Shown here: in pieces, positions 56,108-64,000 of the stretch | Numbering within the stretch: the stretch's first letter is position 1 | Layout of the letters: each line of letters begins with the position of its first letter | NCBI RefSeq assembly: GCF_013912005.1 | Contig: NZ_JACESB010000001.1 | Coordinates: 1 to 64,000 of the forward strand | Source of the DNA: Brevundimonas sp. | GTDB lineage: Bacteria > Pseudomonadota > Alphaproteobacteria > Caulobacterales > Caulobacteraceae | Reading direction: 5' to 3' | Length of the DNA stretch: 64,000 nt | Made by a program: the position numbers and the translations under genes | The notes under the pieces: generated by a model | Seen by the model: the letters and a program-made list of their open reading frames with translations, nothing else | What the model was told of the DNA's origin: nothing | Databases searched by the model: none

Positions 56108-56208
56108 AGAAGCCTCCCTTGGCCCGAGTTGTCGCGGAGAACCTGTGCGTCCGCAACGGGTCGAAAGCCGCTACTCAGTCCCCGATGCAAAACGGACGTT
56201 CGATTCCC

Positions 56209-56556
56209 ATGCCCTGCACCCTCTACGGCATTCCCAACTGCGACACGGTGAAGAAGGCGCGCGTCTGGCTGGAGCAGCGCGGCGTCGCCTGCGCCTTCCA
56301 TGACTACAAGAAGCAGGGGATCGACCGGGCGCGGCTGGAGGGCTGGGTGGCGACGCACGGCTGGGAGACGGTGCTGAACCGGGCCGGGACGACCTTCCGG
56401 GCGCTGCCGCCGGAGGCGAAGGCGGACCTCGACGCCGGCAAGGCCGTGGCGCTGATGCTGGCCCAGCCGTCGATGATCAAGCGGCCGATCCTCGACCTCG
56501 ACGGGCGGAGCGTGGTCGGCTTCCGCCCGGAGGTCTACGAGGGCCTGTTCGGCTGA
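56209..56556 (+). CDS. ArsC/Spx-family protein, YffB-like
   Basis: The 115-residue thioredoxin-fold protein starts CTLYGIPNCDTVKKARVWLE and ends MIKRPILDLDGRSVVGFRPE, the YffB/ArsC-like signature. It has the single N-terminal Cys but not the arsenate-reductase context (no ars genes), so arsenate reduction is not supported; a glutathione-linked redox role is more likely. ATG 56209 starts the fold; 56185 is an alternative. Confidence 0.83.
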   Translation: MPCTLYGIPNCDTVKKARVWLEQRGVACAFHDYKKQGIDRARLEGWVATHGWETVLNRAGTTFRALPPEAKADLDAGKAVALMLAQPSMIKRPILDLDGRSVVGFRPEVYEGLFG

Positions 56557-58836
56557 TCAGCGGGTCAGGGTGAAGCGCGCCGGCTCGCCGGCCTGGGCGT
56601 TCGGGGCCAGCCAGACGTCGAACTCGCCCGGCTCCACCGTCGGCTGCAGGTCCGGGCCGAGGAACAGCAGGTCGTCGAACCGCAGCGGCAGGGCGACTTC
56701 CACCGAGCCGCCGGCCGGGACCGTCACGCGGCGGAAGGCCCTGAGCAGGCGCACCGGCTGGGTGATCGAGGCGGTCCGGTCGCGGATGTAGAGCTGGACC
56801 AGCTCCTCCGCCGGCCGGTCCCCGGCGTTGGTCAGGGTGACGCTGGCGGTCAGTTCCCCGTTCCAGGCCATGGTCGGCGTCGAGAGCCGCACCGGCGAGT
56901 AGGCGACCGGCGCATAGGTCAGGCCGTGGCCGAACGGATAGAGGGCGGTGTTTCCGGTCTCGCGGAACTGGGCCTTGAAGCCCTCGTCGCGCGAGCTGGC
57001 CGGGCGGCCGGTGGTCTTGTGGGCGTAGTAGAACGGCGACTGGCCCGAGAAATGGGGGAAGCTGACCGGCAGGCGGCCGGTCGGCGCGTGGTCGCCGAAC
57101 AGCACGTCCGCGACCGAGTGGCCGGTCTCCGAGCCGAGGAACCAGGTGACGAGGATGGCGGGGGCGTCCTTCACCGCGCCCGACAGCTCCATGGCCCGGC
57201 CGTTGCGGAGCAGGACCACGACCGGCTTGCCGGTGGCGGCCACGGCCTCGGCGAGGTCCAGCTGCGGCCGGGGGATGCCGATGTCGACGCGCGACTGGGC
57301 CTCGGCGGACATGTTCTGGCTTTCGCCGACCGCCAGCAGCACCACGTCGGCCTGGGACGCTGCGATGACCGCCGCCTCGATCCCGCCCTCAAGCGGCGCC
57401 TCCACGTTGGAGCCCTTGACCACGGTCAGGCCGGAGCCCTCGCCGAGGGCGGCGCGGAGGCCCTGTTCCAGCGACACCGCCAGCTCGGGATCCTTGAAGA
57501 TCGACCACGGACCGAACAGGTCGACGCGGTCGTCGCCGAACGGGCCGATCAGGGCATAGCGCTTGCCGGTCTTCGGCAGCGGCAGCAGACCGCCGTCGTT
57601 CTTGACCATGACGATCGACTTGCGCCCCGCCTCGCGGGCGAGGGCGAGGTGTTCGCGGCTGCCGGTGACCCGCGCCTCGAGGCGGACGTCGGAGCCGCGG
57701 TAGGGGTTCTCGAACAGCCCCAGCGCCGCCTTTGTCATCAGCACCCGGCGCACGGCCTCGTCGACCCGCGCCATCGGCACCTCGCCGGACTGCACCAGCC
57801 CCGGAATGTGCTCCATGTAGAGGCCGCTCTTCATCGACATGTCGACGCCGGCCATCAGGGCGATGCGGGCGGCGTCGCGGCCGTCGGCGGCGTAGCCGTG
57901 GGCGATCAGCTCCTGTTCCGAGGTGTAGTCGGAGACCACGAAGCCGGCGAAGCCCCACTCGTCGCGCAGGATGTCGGTCAGCAGCCAGCGGTTGCCGCTG
58001 GTCGGGACGCCGTTGAGGTCGTTGAAGGCGCTCATGATCGAAAGGGCGCCGGCGTCGATCGCCGCCTTGAACGGCGGCAGGTAGACCGAGCGCAGCTCGC
58101 GCTCGCTCATGTCGGTGGTGTTGTAGTCGAGGCCCGCCTCGGCGGCGCCGTAGGCGGCGAAATGCTTGGCCGTGGCGACGAGGCAGGACCAGTGCTTCAG
58201 GTCGTCGCCCTGGAAGCCCTTCGTCCGGGCGGCGGCGAACAGGTTGTTCAGCAGCACGTCCTCGCCGGCGCCCTCGACCACGCGGCCCCAGCGCTGGTCG
58301 CGGCCGACGTCGACCATCGGGGCGTAGGTCTGGTGCACGCCCGCCGCGCCGGCCTCGACCGCGGCCGCCCGCGCCGTGCGCTCGGCGAGGTCGAGGTCCC
58401 AGCTCGCCGCCTCGCCCAGCGGCACCGGGAAGGTGGTCCGCAGGCCGTGGACCACGTCCGAGGCGAACAGCAGCGGAATGCCCAGCCGGCTCTCGCGCAC
58501 GGCGAGGTCCTGGACGAAGCGGGTGGACTTCGCGCCCACGCCGTTGAACAGGGCCCCGATGCGCCCGGCGCGGATGTCGGCGGCGGCCTGTTCCTGGTTG
58601 GTGTCGAGGGCGTCGCCGGGGTTCACGCCTTCCGGCCGCCAGCGGAACGGGTCGTTCTGCAGGTTCAGCTGCCCGGCCTTCTCCTCGATCGTCATGCGGG
58701 CGATCAGGTCGTTGACCCGGGCGAGGTTCGCCTGCGCCTGCGCCGCCGCGATGCGGGGGGCCATCATCAGCCCGGCCGTCAACGCGCCTCCGGCCAGCAG
58801 CAGGCGACGGGTCGGGGCGAAGGGCGTATGGCGCAT
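56557..58836 (-). CDS. bglX: Glycoside hydrolase family 3 beta-glucosidase
   Basis: The roughly 759-residue periplasmic protein has a twin-arginine-like signal (PTRRLLLAGGALTAGLMM), the GH3 (alpha/beta)8 domain with nucleophile Asp in GFAGFVVSDYTSEQELIAHG, a C-terminal alpha/beta sandwich and a fibronectin-III-like end (TVEPGEFDVWLAPNAQAGEP). It cleaves terminal beta-glucosyl units from oligosaccharides. ATG 58836 precedes the signal; 58851 and 58869 are also in frame. Confidence 0.92.
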   Translation of the reverse strand: MRHTPFAPTRRLLLAGGALTAGLMMAPRIAAAQAQANLARVNDLIARMTIEEKAGQLNLQNDPFRWRPEGVNPGDALDTNQEQAAADIRAGRIGALFNGVGAKSTRFVQDLAVRESRLGIPLLFASDVVHGLRTTFPVPLGEAASWDLDLAERTARAAAVEAGAAGVHQTYAPMVDVGRDQRWGRVVEGAGEDVLLNNLFAAARTKGFQGDDLKHWSCLVATAKHFAAYGAAEAGLDYNTTDMSERELRSVYLPPFKAAIDAGALSIMSAFNDLNGVPTSGNRWLLTDILRDEWGFAGFVVSDYTSEQELIAHGYAADGRDAARIALMAGVDMSMKSGLYMEHIPGLVQSGEVPMARVDEAVRRVLMTKAALGLFENPYRGSDVRLEARVTGSREHLALAREAGRKSIVMVKNDGGLLPLPKTGKRYALIGPFGDDRVDLFGPWSIFKDPELAVSLEQGLRAALGEGSGLTVVKGSNVEAPLEGGIEAAVIAASQADVVLLAVGESQNMSAEAQSRVDIGIPRPQLDLAEAVAATGKPVVVLLRNGRAMELSGAVKDAPAILVTWFLGSETGHSVADVLFGDHAPTGRLPVSFPHFSGQSPFYYAHKTTGRPASSRDEGFKAQFRETGNTALYPFGHGLTYAPVAYSPVRLSTPTMAWNGELTASVTLTNAGDRPAEELVQLYIRDRTASITQPVRLLRAFRRVTVPAGGSVEVALPLRFDDLLFLGPDLQPTVEPGEFDVWLAPNAQAGEPARFTLTR

Positions 58837-58924
58837 TGTAACCGGTTCCATGACGAGGTCGGCCAGCACTAGCCGCCGCGACCGGCCAAGCCTACCCCCG
58901 GCCGTTCACAAGGCGTTGCTCGGC

Positions 58925-59281
58925 TCAGCGGCCGCGCCGCCGCAGGTAGTCGATCACCGCCGCCCGCTCGGCCGCCGGGCCGCCCTGGAAGGGCATGGCC
59001 GTGCCGGGCACGACGGCCTCCGGATCGGCGAGGAAACGCTCGAGGGTGTCGGCGTCCCAGGTCAGTCCGCGCCGCCCCGCCTCGCGCATGGCCGGAGAAT
59101 AGGCGAAGTCCTCCGCCGACGCGGCCCGCCGACCGAAGACGCCGTGCAGGCCGGGAGCCGTGGAGGACGAATCATCCGGGCGCAGCGAATGGCAGCCGCC
59201 GCAGCGCTGGAAGGCGCGCTCGCCGGGATCGCGCGTCTGCGGCGGCGCGGCCAGGGCGGCCAGCATCATCAGCAGGATCAT
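58925..59281 (-). CDS. Small periplasmic cytochrome c
   Basis: The 118-residue protein has a short signal (MILLMMLAALAAPPQ), one haem site FQRCGGCHSLRPD and axial Met in VVPGTAMPFQGGP, the cytochrome c2/c-552 pattern. It lies 4 bases after the propeller gene on the same strand, so the two form an operon, perhaps an oxidase with its electron carrier. Confidence 0.88.
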   Translation of the reverse strand: MILLMMLAALAAPPQTRDPGERAFQRCGGCHSLRPDDSSSTAPGLHGVFGRRAASAEDFAYSPAMREAGRRGLTWDADTLERFLADPEAVVPGTAMPFQGGPAAERAAVIDYLRRRGR

Positions 59282-59285
59282 CGCC

Positions 59286-60260
59286 TCACCCGCCGTAGCG
59301 GATCACCACCAGCCGGTCGGTCCCTGACTCGGCCCCCCAGACCTCGCCCGGCCGCCCCAGCATCTGGCGCACGTTCGCGCCCTCGCGGTCGCTCGGGAAG
59401 CTGCGGAAGGTCTCCGTCACCGGGTCGAACAGGACGATGGCGTTGGCGGCGAAGTCGGTCAGCCAGACCTTGTCGCGCTCGTCGACATAGACCGAGTAGG
59501 TCTTCGGCGCCTCGCCGGGCAGCTTCCAGGTGCGCCAGCTGCCGTCTCGGGGATCGTGGACGCTGACGTTCCCGCTGTTCCACTCGCTCACCCACAGCCG
59601 GCCGTGGCTGTCCGACCAGATGCGCCGCGCCCCCTGGTCCGGCGTCGGCGGCTCGACGATGGTCGCCTCGCCTGTGTCGAGGTCGATCCTGGCGATGTGG
59701 CTGCCCGCCAGCGAGGCGTACCAGACCTCGCCGGACGGGGTGGTGGTGATGCCGTAGGGGCCGCGGCCGCGCGGGGCGGACCAGACCTGCATGTCGTCCG
59801 CCGCCGGGTCCAGCCGGCCGTAGAAGCCCGTCTGGCCCGTGAACCAGATGCGGCCGCGCCGGTCGAAGGTCGCGGTGTTCAGATTGATCGGCCCGATGTC
59901 TTCCGGCAGCGGCCAGACCTTCACCTCGCGGGTCGCGCGATCCACGCGGACGATGGCGTTCTGGCCGCCGTCGGTGATCCAGGCGGCGCCGTCCGGCCCG
60001 ACGATCACGCCGTGCGGCGCGGAACCCTCGCCGAGCGGGACGAGGGTGGTCTCGCCCGTGTCGGGGTCGAGGACGCCGTGGGCGCCGCCGCGCTGGACCG
60101 TCCACCACACCTCCTCGCCGTCGGCGGTGACGGCCACGTCGTGGGCCCGGCCGCCGGGCGGCAGGTCGTAGTAGCGGACCTCCTGCGCCAGGGCGGCGGC
60201 GGGCAGGGCCAGCGCGAGGCCGAGAAGAGAGGCGGCGAGGGGACTCCGGAACGGGCGCAT
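59286..60260 (-). CDS. Secreted beta-propeller protein of the Vgb/SMP-30 type
   Basis: The 324-residue protein has a signal peptide (LAASLLGLALALPAAALAQ) and repeated propeller blades with DGAAWITDGGQNAIVRVD, GEVWYASLAGSHIARIDL and GRLWVSEWNSGNVSVHD. The fold matches virginiamycin B lyase relatives, but those names are given widely to periplasmic propellers; I see no clear reason to infer antibiotic degradation. Pairing with a cytochrome c suggests a redox or binding role. Confidence 0.78.
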   Translation of the reverse strand: MRPFRSPLAASLLGLALALPAAALAQEVRYYDLPPGGRAHDVAVTADGEEVWWTVQRGGAHGVLDPDTGETTLVPLGEGSAPHGVIVGPDGAAWITDGGQNAIVRVDRATREVKVWPLPEDIGPINLNTATFDRRGRIWFTGQTGFYGRLDPAADDMQVWSAPRGRGPYGITTTPSGEVWYASLAGSHIARIDLDTGEATIVEPPTPDQGARRIWSDSHGRLWVSEWNSGNVSVHDPRDGSWRTWKLPGEAPKTYSVYVDERDKVWLTDFAANAIVLFDPVTETFRSFPSDREGANVRQMLGRPGEVWGAESGTDRLVVIRYGG

Positions 60261-60326
60261 CGGGACCTCCTGATCGGATATCCGGCCATACGGCCGACTT
60301 CCGCCGCCGGATGCAACCTTCGCCGT

Positions 60327-60566
60327 TCAGCCCTCGACGGCGGGCTCCGGCCGGTCGTGCCCGTCGGCGCGCTCGGTCACCCATTCGCCGGAGGCGTCGG
60401 CGTATTCGATGTAGGCGTCCTCGTCCGGCACCCGCTGCTCGCGCGCCGCCGCCACCGCCGCCGCGCGGGCGGAGTCGTGGTCGGGGTAGGTCTCGGACCA
60501 GGTGTCTCCAAGGCGGTAGGCCCAGCCGCCGTCGTGCTCGGCGATGCGGTAGGTGATCTGCGCCAT
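60327..60566 (-). CDS. DUF2188-like small protein
   Basis: The 79-residue soluble acidic protein has the pattern YRIAEHDGGWAYRLGDTWSE then TYPDHDSARAAAVAAAREQR, as in DUF2188 (a beta-hairpin then helix repeat). Function is unknown. It stands alone. Confidence 0.7.
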   Translation of the reverse strand: MAQITYRIAEHDGGWAYRLGDTWSETYPDHDSARAAAVAAAREQRVPDEDAYIEYADASGEWVTERADGHDRPEPAVEG

Positions 60567-60634
60567 GAGGAACTCCGGTTCTGCGGTCTGGCTATGGTCG
60601 GCGAACGTCCCGGGGCCGCCCCGGTTGCTCCGCT

Positions 60635-61444
60635 TCAGACGAGCTTGAGGGTGGCGGCGACGCCGAAATGGTCGGACGCATCCTCTCCGTCGCCCGGCGT
60701 GTCGCCGATGATCGCGGCCGAGACCGGCGTGAAGCGGCCGGACTCGGCGAAGATGTGGTCGATCACCCGCGGGGCGTGGCCTTTCGCCGGGTTGAGCGTG
60801 GTCGCGGCGGCGCCCGGCGGCACGGCGCTGAAGAAGCGGTCGCCGGTCAGGGCGGCGAGTCCGGGGTCCGACTGTTCGGCGTTGAAGTCGCCGAGGATGA
60901 CGAGGGCGGCGGCGTCGTCCGGCAGCCAGGCCATCAGGTCGGCGACCTGCCGCGCCCGGGTGGCCGCCTGGTCCGGCTGCCAGGCGAGGTGGGTGTTGAC
61001 CACATCCACCGCGCGACCGTGGAGATCCACCCGCGCCCGGATCGCCGTCCGGTAGTCGTCGAGAGGCTCGAGCCGCTTCGACTCATGCGCCAGCACCGGC
61101 AGCCGGCTGAGAATGGCGTTGCCGTAGCGGCGCGGGGCGCCCTCCGGGTCGGTGGAGACGAAATACACCTGGTAGCCGCCCAGGGCGGCCGCGAGCGTGT
61201 CGGCCTGGTTGGGCAGGCCGACGGCGGCGTCTTCCAGCACCTCCTGCAGGCCGATGACGTCCGCGTCCGCCGCCCGCAGCGCCTCGACCAGTCGCGGCAG
61301 GCGGGCGGTCCAGTCGCCCTGATTGTGCCAGATGTTGAAGGTGACGAGGCTCAGCTCGCGCGCGCCGACCGCCGTCGGGATGGCGGCGCAGGCGGCGAGG
61401 GGGGCGGCGGCCAGTCCGGCGAGCACGGCGCGACGGTGGGGCAT
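60635..61444 (-). CDS. Endonuclease/exonuclease/phosphatase-family protein
   Basis: The 269-residue protein has a possible lipobox (AAPLAACAAI) and the EEP fold motifs: LVTFNIWHNQGDW, DVIGLQEVLEDA, VNTHLAWQPDQ, VILGDFNAEQSDPGL and final VIDHIFAESGRF, supplying the metal site and catalytic His. It is a secreted or membrane-anchored phosphodiesterase, nuclease or sphingomyelinase-like enzyme; the substrate is open. Confidence 0.86.
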   Translation of the reverse strand: MPHRRAVLAGLAAAPLAACAAIPTAVGARELSLVTFNIWHNQGDWTARLPRLVEALRAADADVIGLQEVLEDAAVGLPNQADTLAAALGGYQVYFVSTDPEGAPRRYGNAILSRLPVLAHESKRLEPLDDYRTAIRARVDLHGRAVDVVNTHLAWQPDQAATRARQVADLMAWLPDDAAALVILGDFNAEQSDPGLAALTGDRFFSAVPPGAAATTLNPAKGHAPRVIDHIFAESGRFTPVSAAIIGDTPGDGEDASDHFGVAATLKLV

Positions 61445-61599
61445 CGAAGGTCTCCGGTTCGGGCGCTTGTAGCCGGGTTCGCCCGCCTTACGAAAGTTTC
61501 ACTCCGGCCCGCGCATCCGCCGGGCCGCTCCGCCGCCTCTTGTCGTCAGAAGGCCGGGGCGTCACGCTCCTGCCGAATGAGGAAGAGGGGATAAACCCA

Positions 61600-62004
61600 A
61601 TGGAAGATTTCATTCCGATCTTCGGGATCTTCGCGGTCTTCGGAAGCATCACCGCCATCATCGTCGGACCGACCTGGCTGAAGAGCCGCGAGAAGCGCGA
61701 GATGCAGGCCACCCTGCGCTACGCGATGGACAAGGGTCAGTCGCTGCCGCCCGAGGTCATCGACGCCCTGACCCAGGACGTCTCGCGCAACCTGCCGTCG
61801 CGCAGCCGCGACCTGCGCCGCGGGATCATCTGGCTGGCGGTGGGCATCGGCATCGCCGCCTTCGGTCTGATCAACGACCTGAGCGCCGGCGGCAACGACT
61901 GGGGCGACAACTTCGGCGACGGGCTGCTGGGCGTCGCCGCAATCCCGGTCACCATCGGCCTGGCCTTCATCGTTCTGAGCTTCTTCAACAAGAACAAGGA
62001 CTGA
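61600..62004 (+). CDS. DUF6249-like membrane protein
   Basis: The 134-residue protein has one N-terminal helix (FIPIFGIFAVFGSITAIIVG), a basic helical segment (SREKREMQATLRYAMDKGQS) and two C-terminal helices (GIIWLAVGIGIAAFGLI, LLGVAAIPVTIGLAFIVLSF). It matches small envelope proteins of the DUF6249 type that are commonly encoded beside ECF sigma genes. It lies 25 bases before the sigma factor. Confidence 0.75.
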   Translation: MEDFIPIFGIFAVFGSITAIIVGPTWLKSREKREMQATLRYAMDKGQSLPPEVIDALTQDVSRNLPSRSRDLRRGIIWLAVGIGIAAFGLINDLSAGGNDWGDNFGDGLLGVAAIPVTIGLAFIVLSFFNKNKD

Positions 62005-62029
62005 GGCCGGACGGGACAGGGGGAACGTC

Positions 62030-62590
62030 ATGACCCAGCCTCTGGTCGACCGGCACGACGTCGAGCTCGCCGCCCTCGCGGCGGCGGGCGGGCGGCGGGA
62101 GTTCGGCGAACTGGTCCGCCGCCATGGCTCGGCGGTGCGGGGCCTGCTGCGCCGGATGGGCGCCCAGCCCGCGCTCGCCGACGACATCGCCCAGGACGCC
62201 TTCATCCAGGCGTTCGAGCGGTGCGGCGAGTTCCGCGGCGAGGGCACCTTCGCCGCCTGGGTGAAGCGCATCGCGGCCCGGCTCTACATCAAGCGGGTGG
62301 CGAAGGAGGCGCGCTATGTGGCGGAGGTGGACAGCGAGGAGATCGCGCCCGTCCCCGACCCCGGCGGGCGCGTCGATCTCGACGAGGCGCTGAAAAGCCT
62401 CAGCGAGGCGGAACGGCTGTGCGTTTCCCTGTGCCACGGCGCCGGCATGGCCCATCCGGAGATCGCCACGGCCCTCAATTTGCCACTCGGCACGGTGAAA
62501 TCTCATGTCAAACGTGGTCTGGATAAACTCCGCGCGCGGCTCCAGCCGGAGCCGGCCCGGCCCCTGGGGAGGACGCAGCATGTCGGCTGA
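62030..62590 (+). CDS. ECF-type RNA polymerase sigma factor
   Basis: The 186-residue protein has region 2 (FGELVRRHGSAVRGLLRRMG, DIAQDAFIQAFERC) and region 4 (LSEAERLCVSLCHGAGMAHP then EIATALNLPLGTVKSHVKRG). The two flanking membrane proteins are probably its regulators or targets. It overlaps the next gene by 11 bases. Confidence 0.88.
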   Translation: MTQPLVDRHDVELAALAAAGGRREFGELVRRHGSAVRGLLRRMGAQPALADDIAQDAFIQAFERCGEFRGEGTFAAWVKRIAARLYIKRVAKEARYVAEVDSEEIAPVPDPGGRVDLDEALKSLSEAERLCVSLCHGAGMAHPEIATALNLPLGTVKSHVKRGLDKLRARLQPEPARPLGRTQHVG

Positions 62591-62993
62591 CGACTTCGAC
62601 CCCGAGATCGAACGCCTGTTCGGCCGGGCCCCCGTCCTGCCCGACGCCGCCCTGTTCACCGCCCAGGTGGAGCGGCGGCTGCAGAAGGGATCGGCCGTGC
62701 GCGGCCTCGCCCTCACGGCGGCCGGGGTCATCGGCGGCGTGGTGGCGGTGCGCGAGACCCTGACGGTCAACCTCCGGTCCAATGACGGGGTGGTGGCCGG
62801 CGAAGCGCTGGGGCGGGGGGTCCGCTCCGTGTCCTTCACCGCCCAGGACGCGATCCAGTCCGGCCTCGACCAGTTCGGCCTCGGCGGTCTGGAGCTGGGC
62901 TCCATGAACGGCATGCAGCTGTTCTGGATCGTTGCGGGCGCGCTGATCGCCGTGGCGGCCGCCGGCGTGGTGCGGCTGTCCCAGGAGGTCTGA
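62580..62993 (+). CDS. Membrane protein coupled to the ECF sigma factor, possible anti-sigma
   Basis: The 137-residue protein has two hydrophobic helices (LALTAAGVIGGVVAV near residue 40, LFWIVAGALIAVAAAGVV near 115). The cytoplasmic N-terminus (DDFDPEIERLFGRAPVLPD) resembles short anti-sigma N-termini. Overlap with the sigma gene supports an anti-sigma role, but no zinc-binding or classic domain is visible. Confidence 0.65.
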   Translation: MSADDFDPEIERLFGRAPVLPDAALFTAQVERRLQKGSAVRGLALTAAGVIGGVVAVRETLTVNLRSNDGVVAGEALGRGVRSVSFTAQDAIQSGLDQFGLGGLELGSMNGMQLFWIVAGALIAVAAAGVVRLSQEV

Positions 62994-63049
62994 GGTGACG
63001 GCCGCCGGCCGACGACCTATCTAGGGAGTTCCGCAGAAGGAGCTCCGGG

Positions 63050-63886
63050 ATGTCCAGCCAGAAGCAGGAGACGGTGCGCCGTCTCGCCGCGCCCGATATC
63101 CGGGCCCGCAAGGGCGGCCAGCCGCTGGTCTGCCTCACGGCCTATGACGCGCCGACGGCGGAGATCCTCGACCCGCATTGCGACGTGCTGCTGGTCGGCG
63201 ACAGCGTCGGCATGGTGGTGCATGGCCTGCCCAACACCGTGGGGGTCACCCTGGAGATGATGATTCTCCACGGCCAGGCGGTGATGCGCGGCTCCCGCCG
63301 CGCGATGGTCGTCATCGACATGCCGTTCGGCTCCTACGAGGGCGGCAAGGAGCAGGCCTACGAGAACTGCGCCCGGGTGATGAAGGAGACGGGGGCGCAG
63401 GGGGTGAAGCTGGAGAGCGGGCCCACTGTGGCCGAGACCATCGCCTACCTGGTCCAGCGGGGCATTCCGGTCATGGGGCACGTGGGCCTGCGGCCGCAGG
63501 CCGTGCTGACCGACGGCGCCTTCAAGGCCAAGGGGCGGACCGAGGACGAGCGGCTGCGGGTCATGGCCGAGGCCGAGGCGACCGCCGACGCCGGGGCCTT
63601 CGCGGTGGTCATCGAGGGCGTCGCCGAATCGCTCGCCGCCGAGATCACAGCCGCGATCGACAAGCCGACCATCGGCATCGGGGCCTCGGCCGCCTGCGAC
63701 GGCCAGATCCTGGTCGTTTCCGACATGCTTGGCCTGTTCGACTGGACCCCGAAGTTCGTCCGCCGCTACGCCGACCTGAGGACGGAGATCGACCGCGCCG
63801 TCGCCGCCTATGCGACGGACGTCCGCGAGCGCCGTTTTCCTGCCGAAGTCGAGACCTACTTCTCGAAAAAGCCGGCCACGCCCTAA
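63050..63886 (+). CDS. panB: 3-methyl-2-oxobutanoate hydroxymethyltransferase
   Basis: The 278-residue enzyme makes ketopantoate from alpha-ketoisovalerate and methylene-tetrahydrofolate, the first committed step to pantothenate and CoA. Signatures are [34 protein letters not shown] (metal Asp), [13 protein letters not shown] and the catalytic Glu in [13 protein letters not shown]. Length is typical. An AAGGAG-like ribosome-binding site precedes ATG 63050. This core gene marks chromosomal sequence. Confidence 0.95.
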   Translation: MSSQKQETVRRLAAPDIRARKGGQPLVCLTAYDAPTAEILDPHCDVLLVGDSVGMVVHGLPNTVGVTLEMMILHGQAVMRGSRRAMVVIDMPFGSYEGGKEQAYENCARVMKETGAQGVKLESGPTVAETIAYLVQRGIPVMGHVGLRPQAVLTDGAFKAKGRTEDERLRVMAEAEATADAGAFAVVIEGVAESLAAEITAAIDKPTIGIGASAACDGQILVVSDMLGLFDWTPKFVRRYADLRTEIDRAVAAYATDVRERRFPAEVETYFSKKPATP

Positions 63887-63978
63887 GCGGCGCGTTGCGG
63901 CGCGCAAGCCGACCCTCTAGGGTCCGGCCCGATTGAATTTCAGCGGGCTGAGGTCCGTTTTCCGGGGGTGACCTTTCC

Positions 63979-64000
63979 GTGGTTGATGTCTTCGAGCAGG
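63979..64000 (+). CDS. Possible start of a further gene, cut by the window end
   Basis: GTG 63979 opens a frame reading VVDVFEQ up to the window edge, with GGGGG about 10 bases upstream. Small YfgM-like tetratricopeptide proteins of alphaproteobacteria begin similarly, but seven residues cannot establish this. Confidence 0.25.

Noticed and set aside
56209-56556. Arsenate reductase call
   Set aside because: The sequence matches YffB-type relatives more closely, and there is no ars operon nearby.
56926-58872. 648-codon open frame opposite the GH3 beta-glucosidase
   Set aside because: It is a shadow of a full-length GH3 gene with a catalytic motif and a signal sequence.
59286-60260. Antibiotic-resistance call (virginiamycin B lyase)
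   Set aside because: Only the general propeller fold is evident; I could not place the catalytic His/Glu set, and the neighbour is a cytochrome c.
63911-63924. Inverted repeat GACCCTCTAGGGTC after panB as a terminator
   Set aside because: The loop would be only two bases and no T-run follows, so it is not a convincing intrinsic terminator.
1-64000. tRNA, rRNA, CRISPR array, insertion sequence or integrase genes
   Set aside because: None could be recognised on either strand. The element's integrase and left end, if present, must lie outside the window.

Overview
The window is high-GC DNA from an alphaproteobacterium. Caulobacterales, and Brevundimonas-like in particular, fits best: the lasso-peptide cluster has the Caulobacterales/sphingomonad layout (GntR regulator, isopeptidase, TonB receptor, FecIR), and codon bias is strong enough that long open frames appear opposite almost every gene. 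This placement is inference; there is no rRNA or tRNA here to confirm it. No CRISPR array, insertion sequence or integrase is visible.

Layout. (1) 1-17.2 kb is the transfer module of a conjugative element: an RP4-like nick site (405-416), a MobC-like protein and a VirD2/MobP relaxase, a three-gene AbiE-type toxin-antitoxin operon with a perfect inverted-repeat operator, then on the minus strand a full VirB1-VirB11/VirD4 type IV secretion operon with an entry-exclusion-like lipoprotein and an LPD7-like protein. Two small regulators (LuxR-HTH and XRE) sit at the head of that operon. (2) 17.4-28.5 kb is a lasso-peptide island: GntR regulator, precursor, B (leader peptidase), C (macrolactam synthetase), and convergently ECF sigma - FecR - TonB receptor with STN domain - lasso isopeptidase. 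The precursor is the most unusual item: one 105-residue protein appears to hold three successive cores, each beginning Ala after Thr-Arg and each with Glu at core position 9 followed by Leu-x-Pro, separated by spacers that look like the leader. (3) 28.6-40.4 kb is a metal-resistance island: copA/copB/copC, a CnrY-CnrX-CnrH-like signalling set with every CnrX metal ligand conserved, DUF411, copC/copD, two DUF305 proteins, and a CueR-like MerR divergent from a glutaredoxin-MauE fusion. (4) 40.8-55.7 kb is a low-oxygen and sulfide-stress region: three tandem-domain universal stress proteins, cytochrome c, a flavodoxin-fold reductase, a beta-CASP metallohydrolase, a FixK/Fnr-type regulator with TTGAT-N4-ATCAA boxes in front of neighbouring genes, sulfide:quinone oxidoreductase, and an RND efflux operon ending in a SqrR/BigR-like ArsR repressor and DUF302. 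(5) 55.7-64 kb looks like ordinary chromosome: TonB-C protein, ArsC/YffB-like protein, GH3 beta-glucosidase, cytochrome c, beta-propeller protein, endonuclease/phosphatase-fold protein, ECF sigma with a partner, and panB.

How it fits together. The mobile part (roughly 1-40.4 kb) couples self-transfer and maintenance with production, uptake and degradation of lasso peptides and with copper tolerance. The right part responds to low oxygen and reactive sulfur through two regulators encoded within it. The left end of the element and any integrase lie outside the window; the right boundary is probably in the AT-richer gap at 40.4-40.8 kb.
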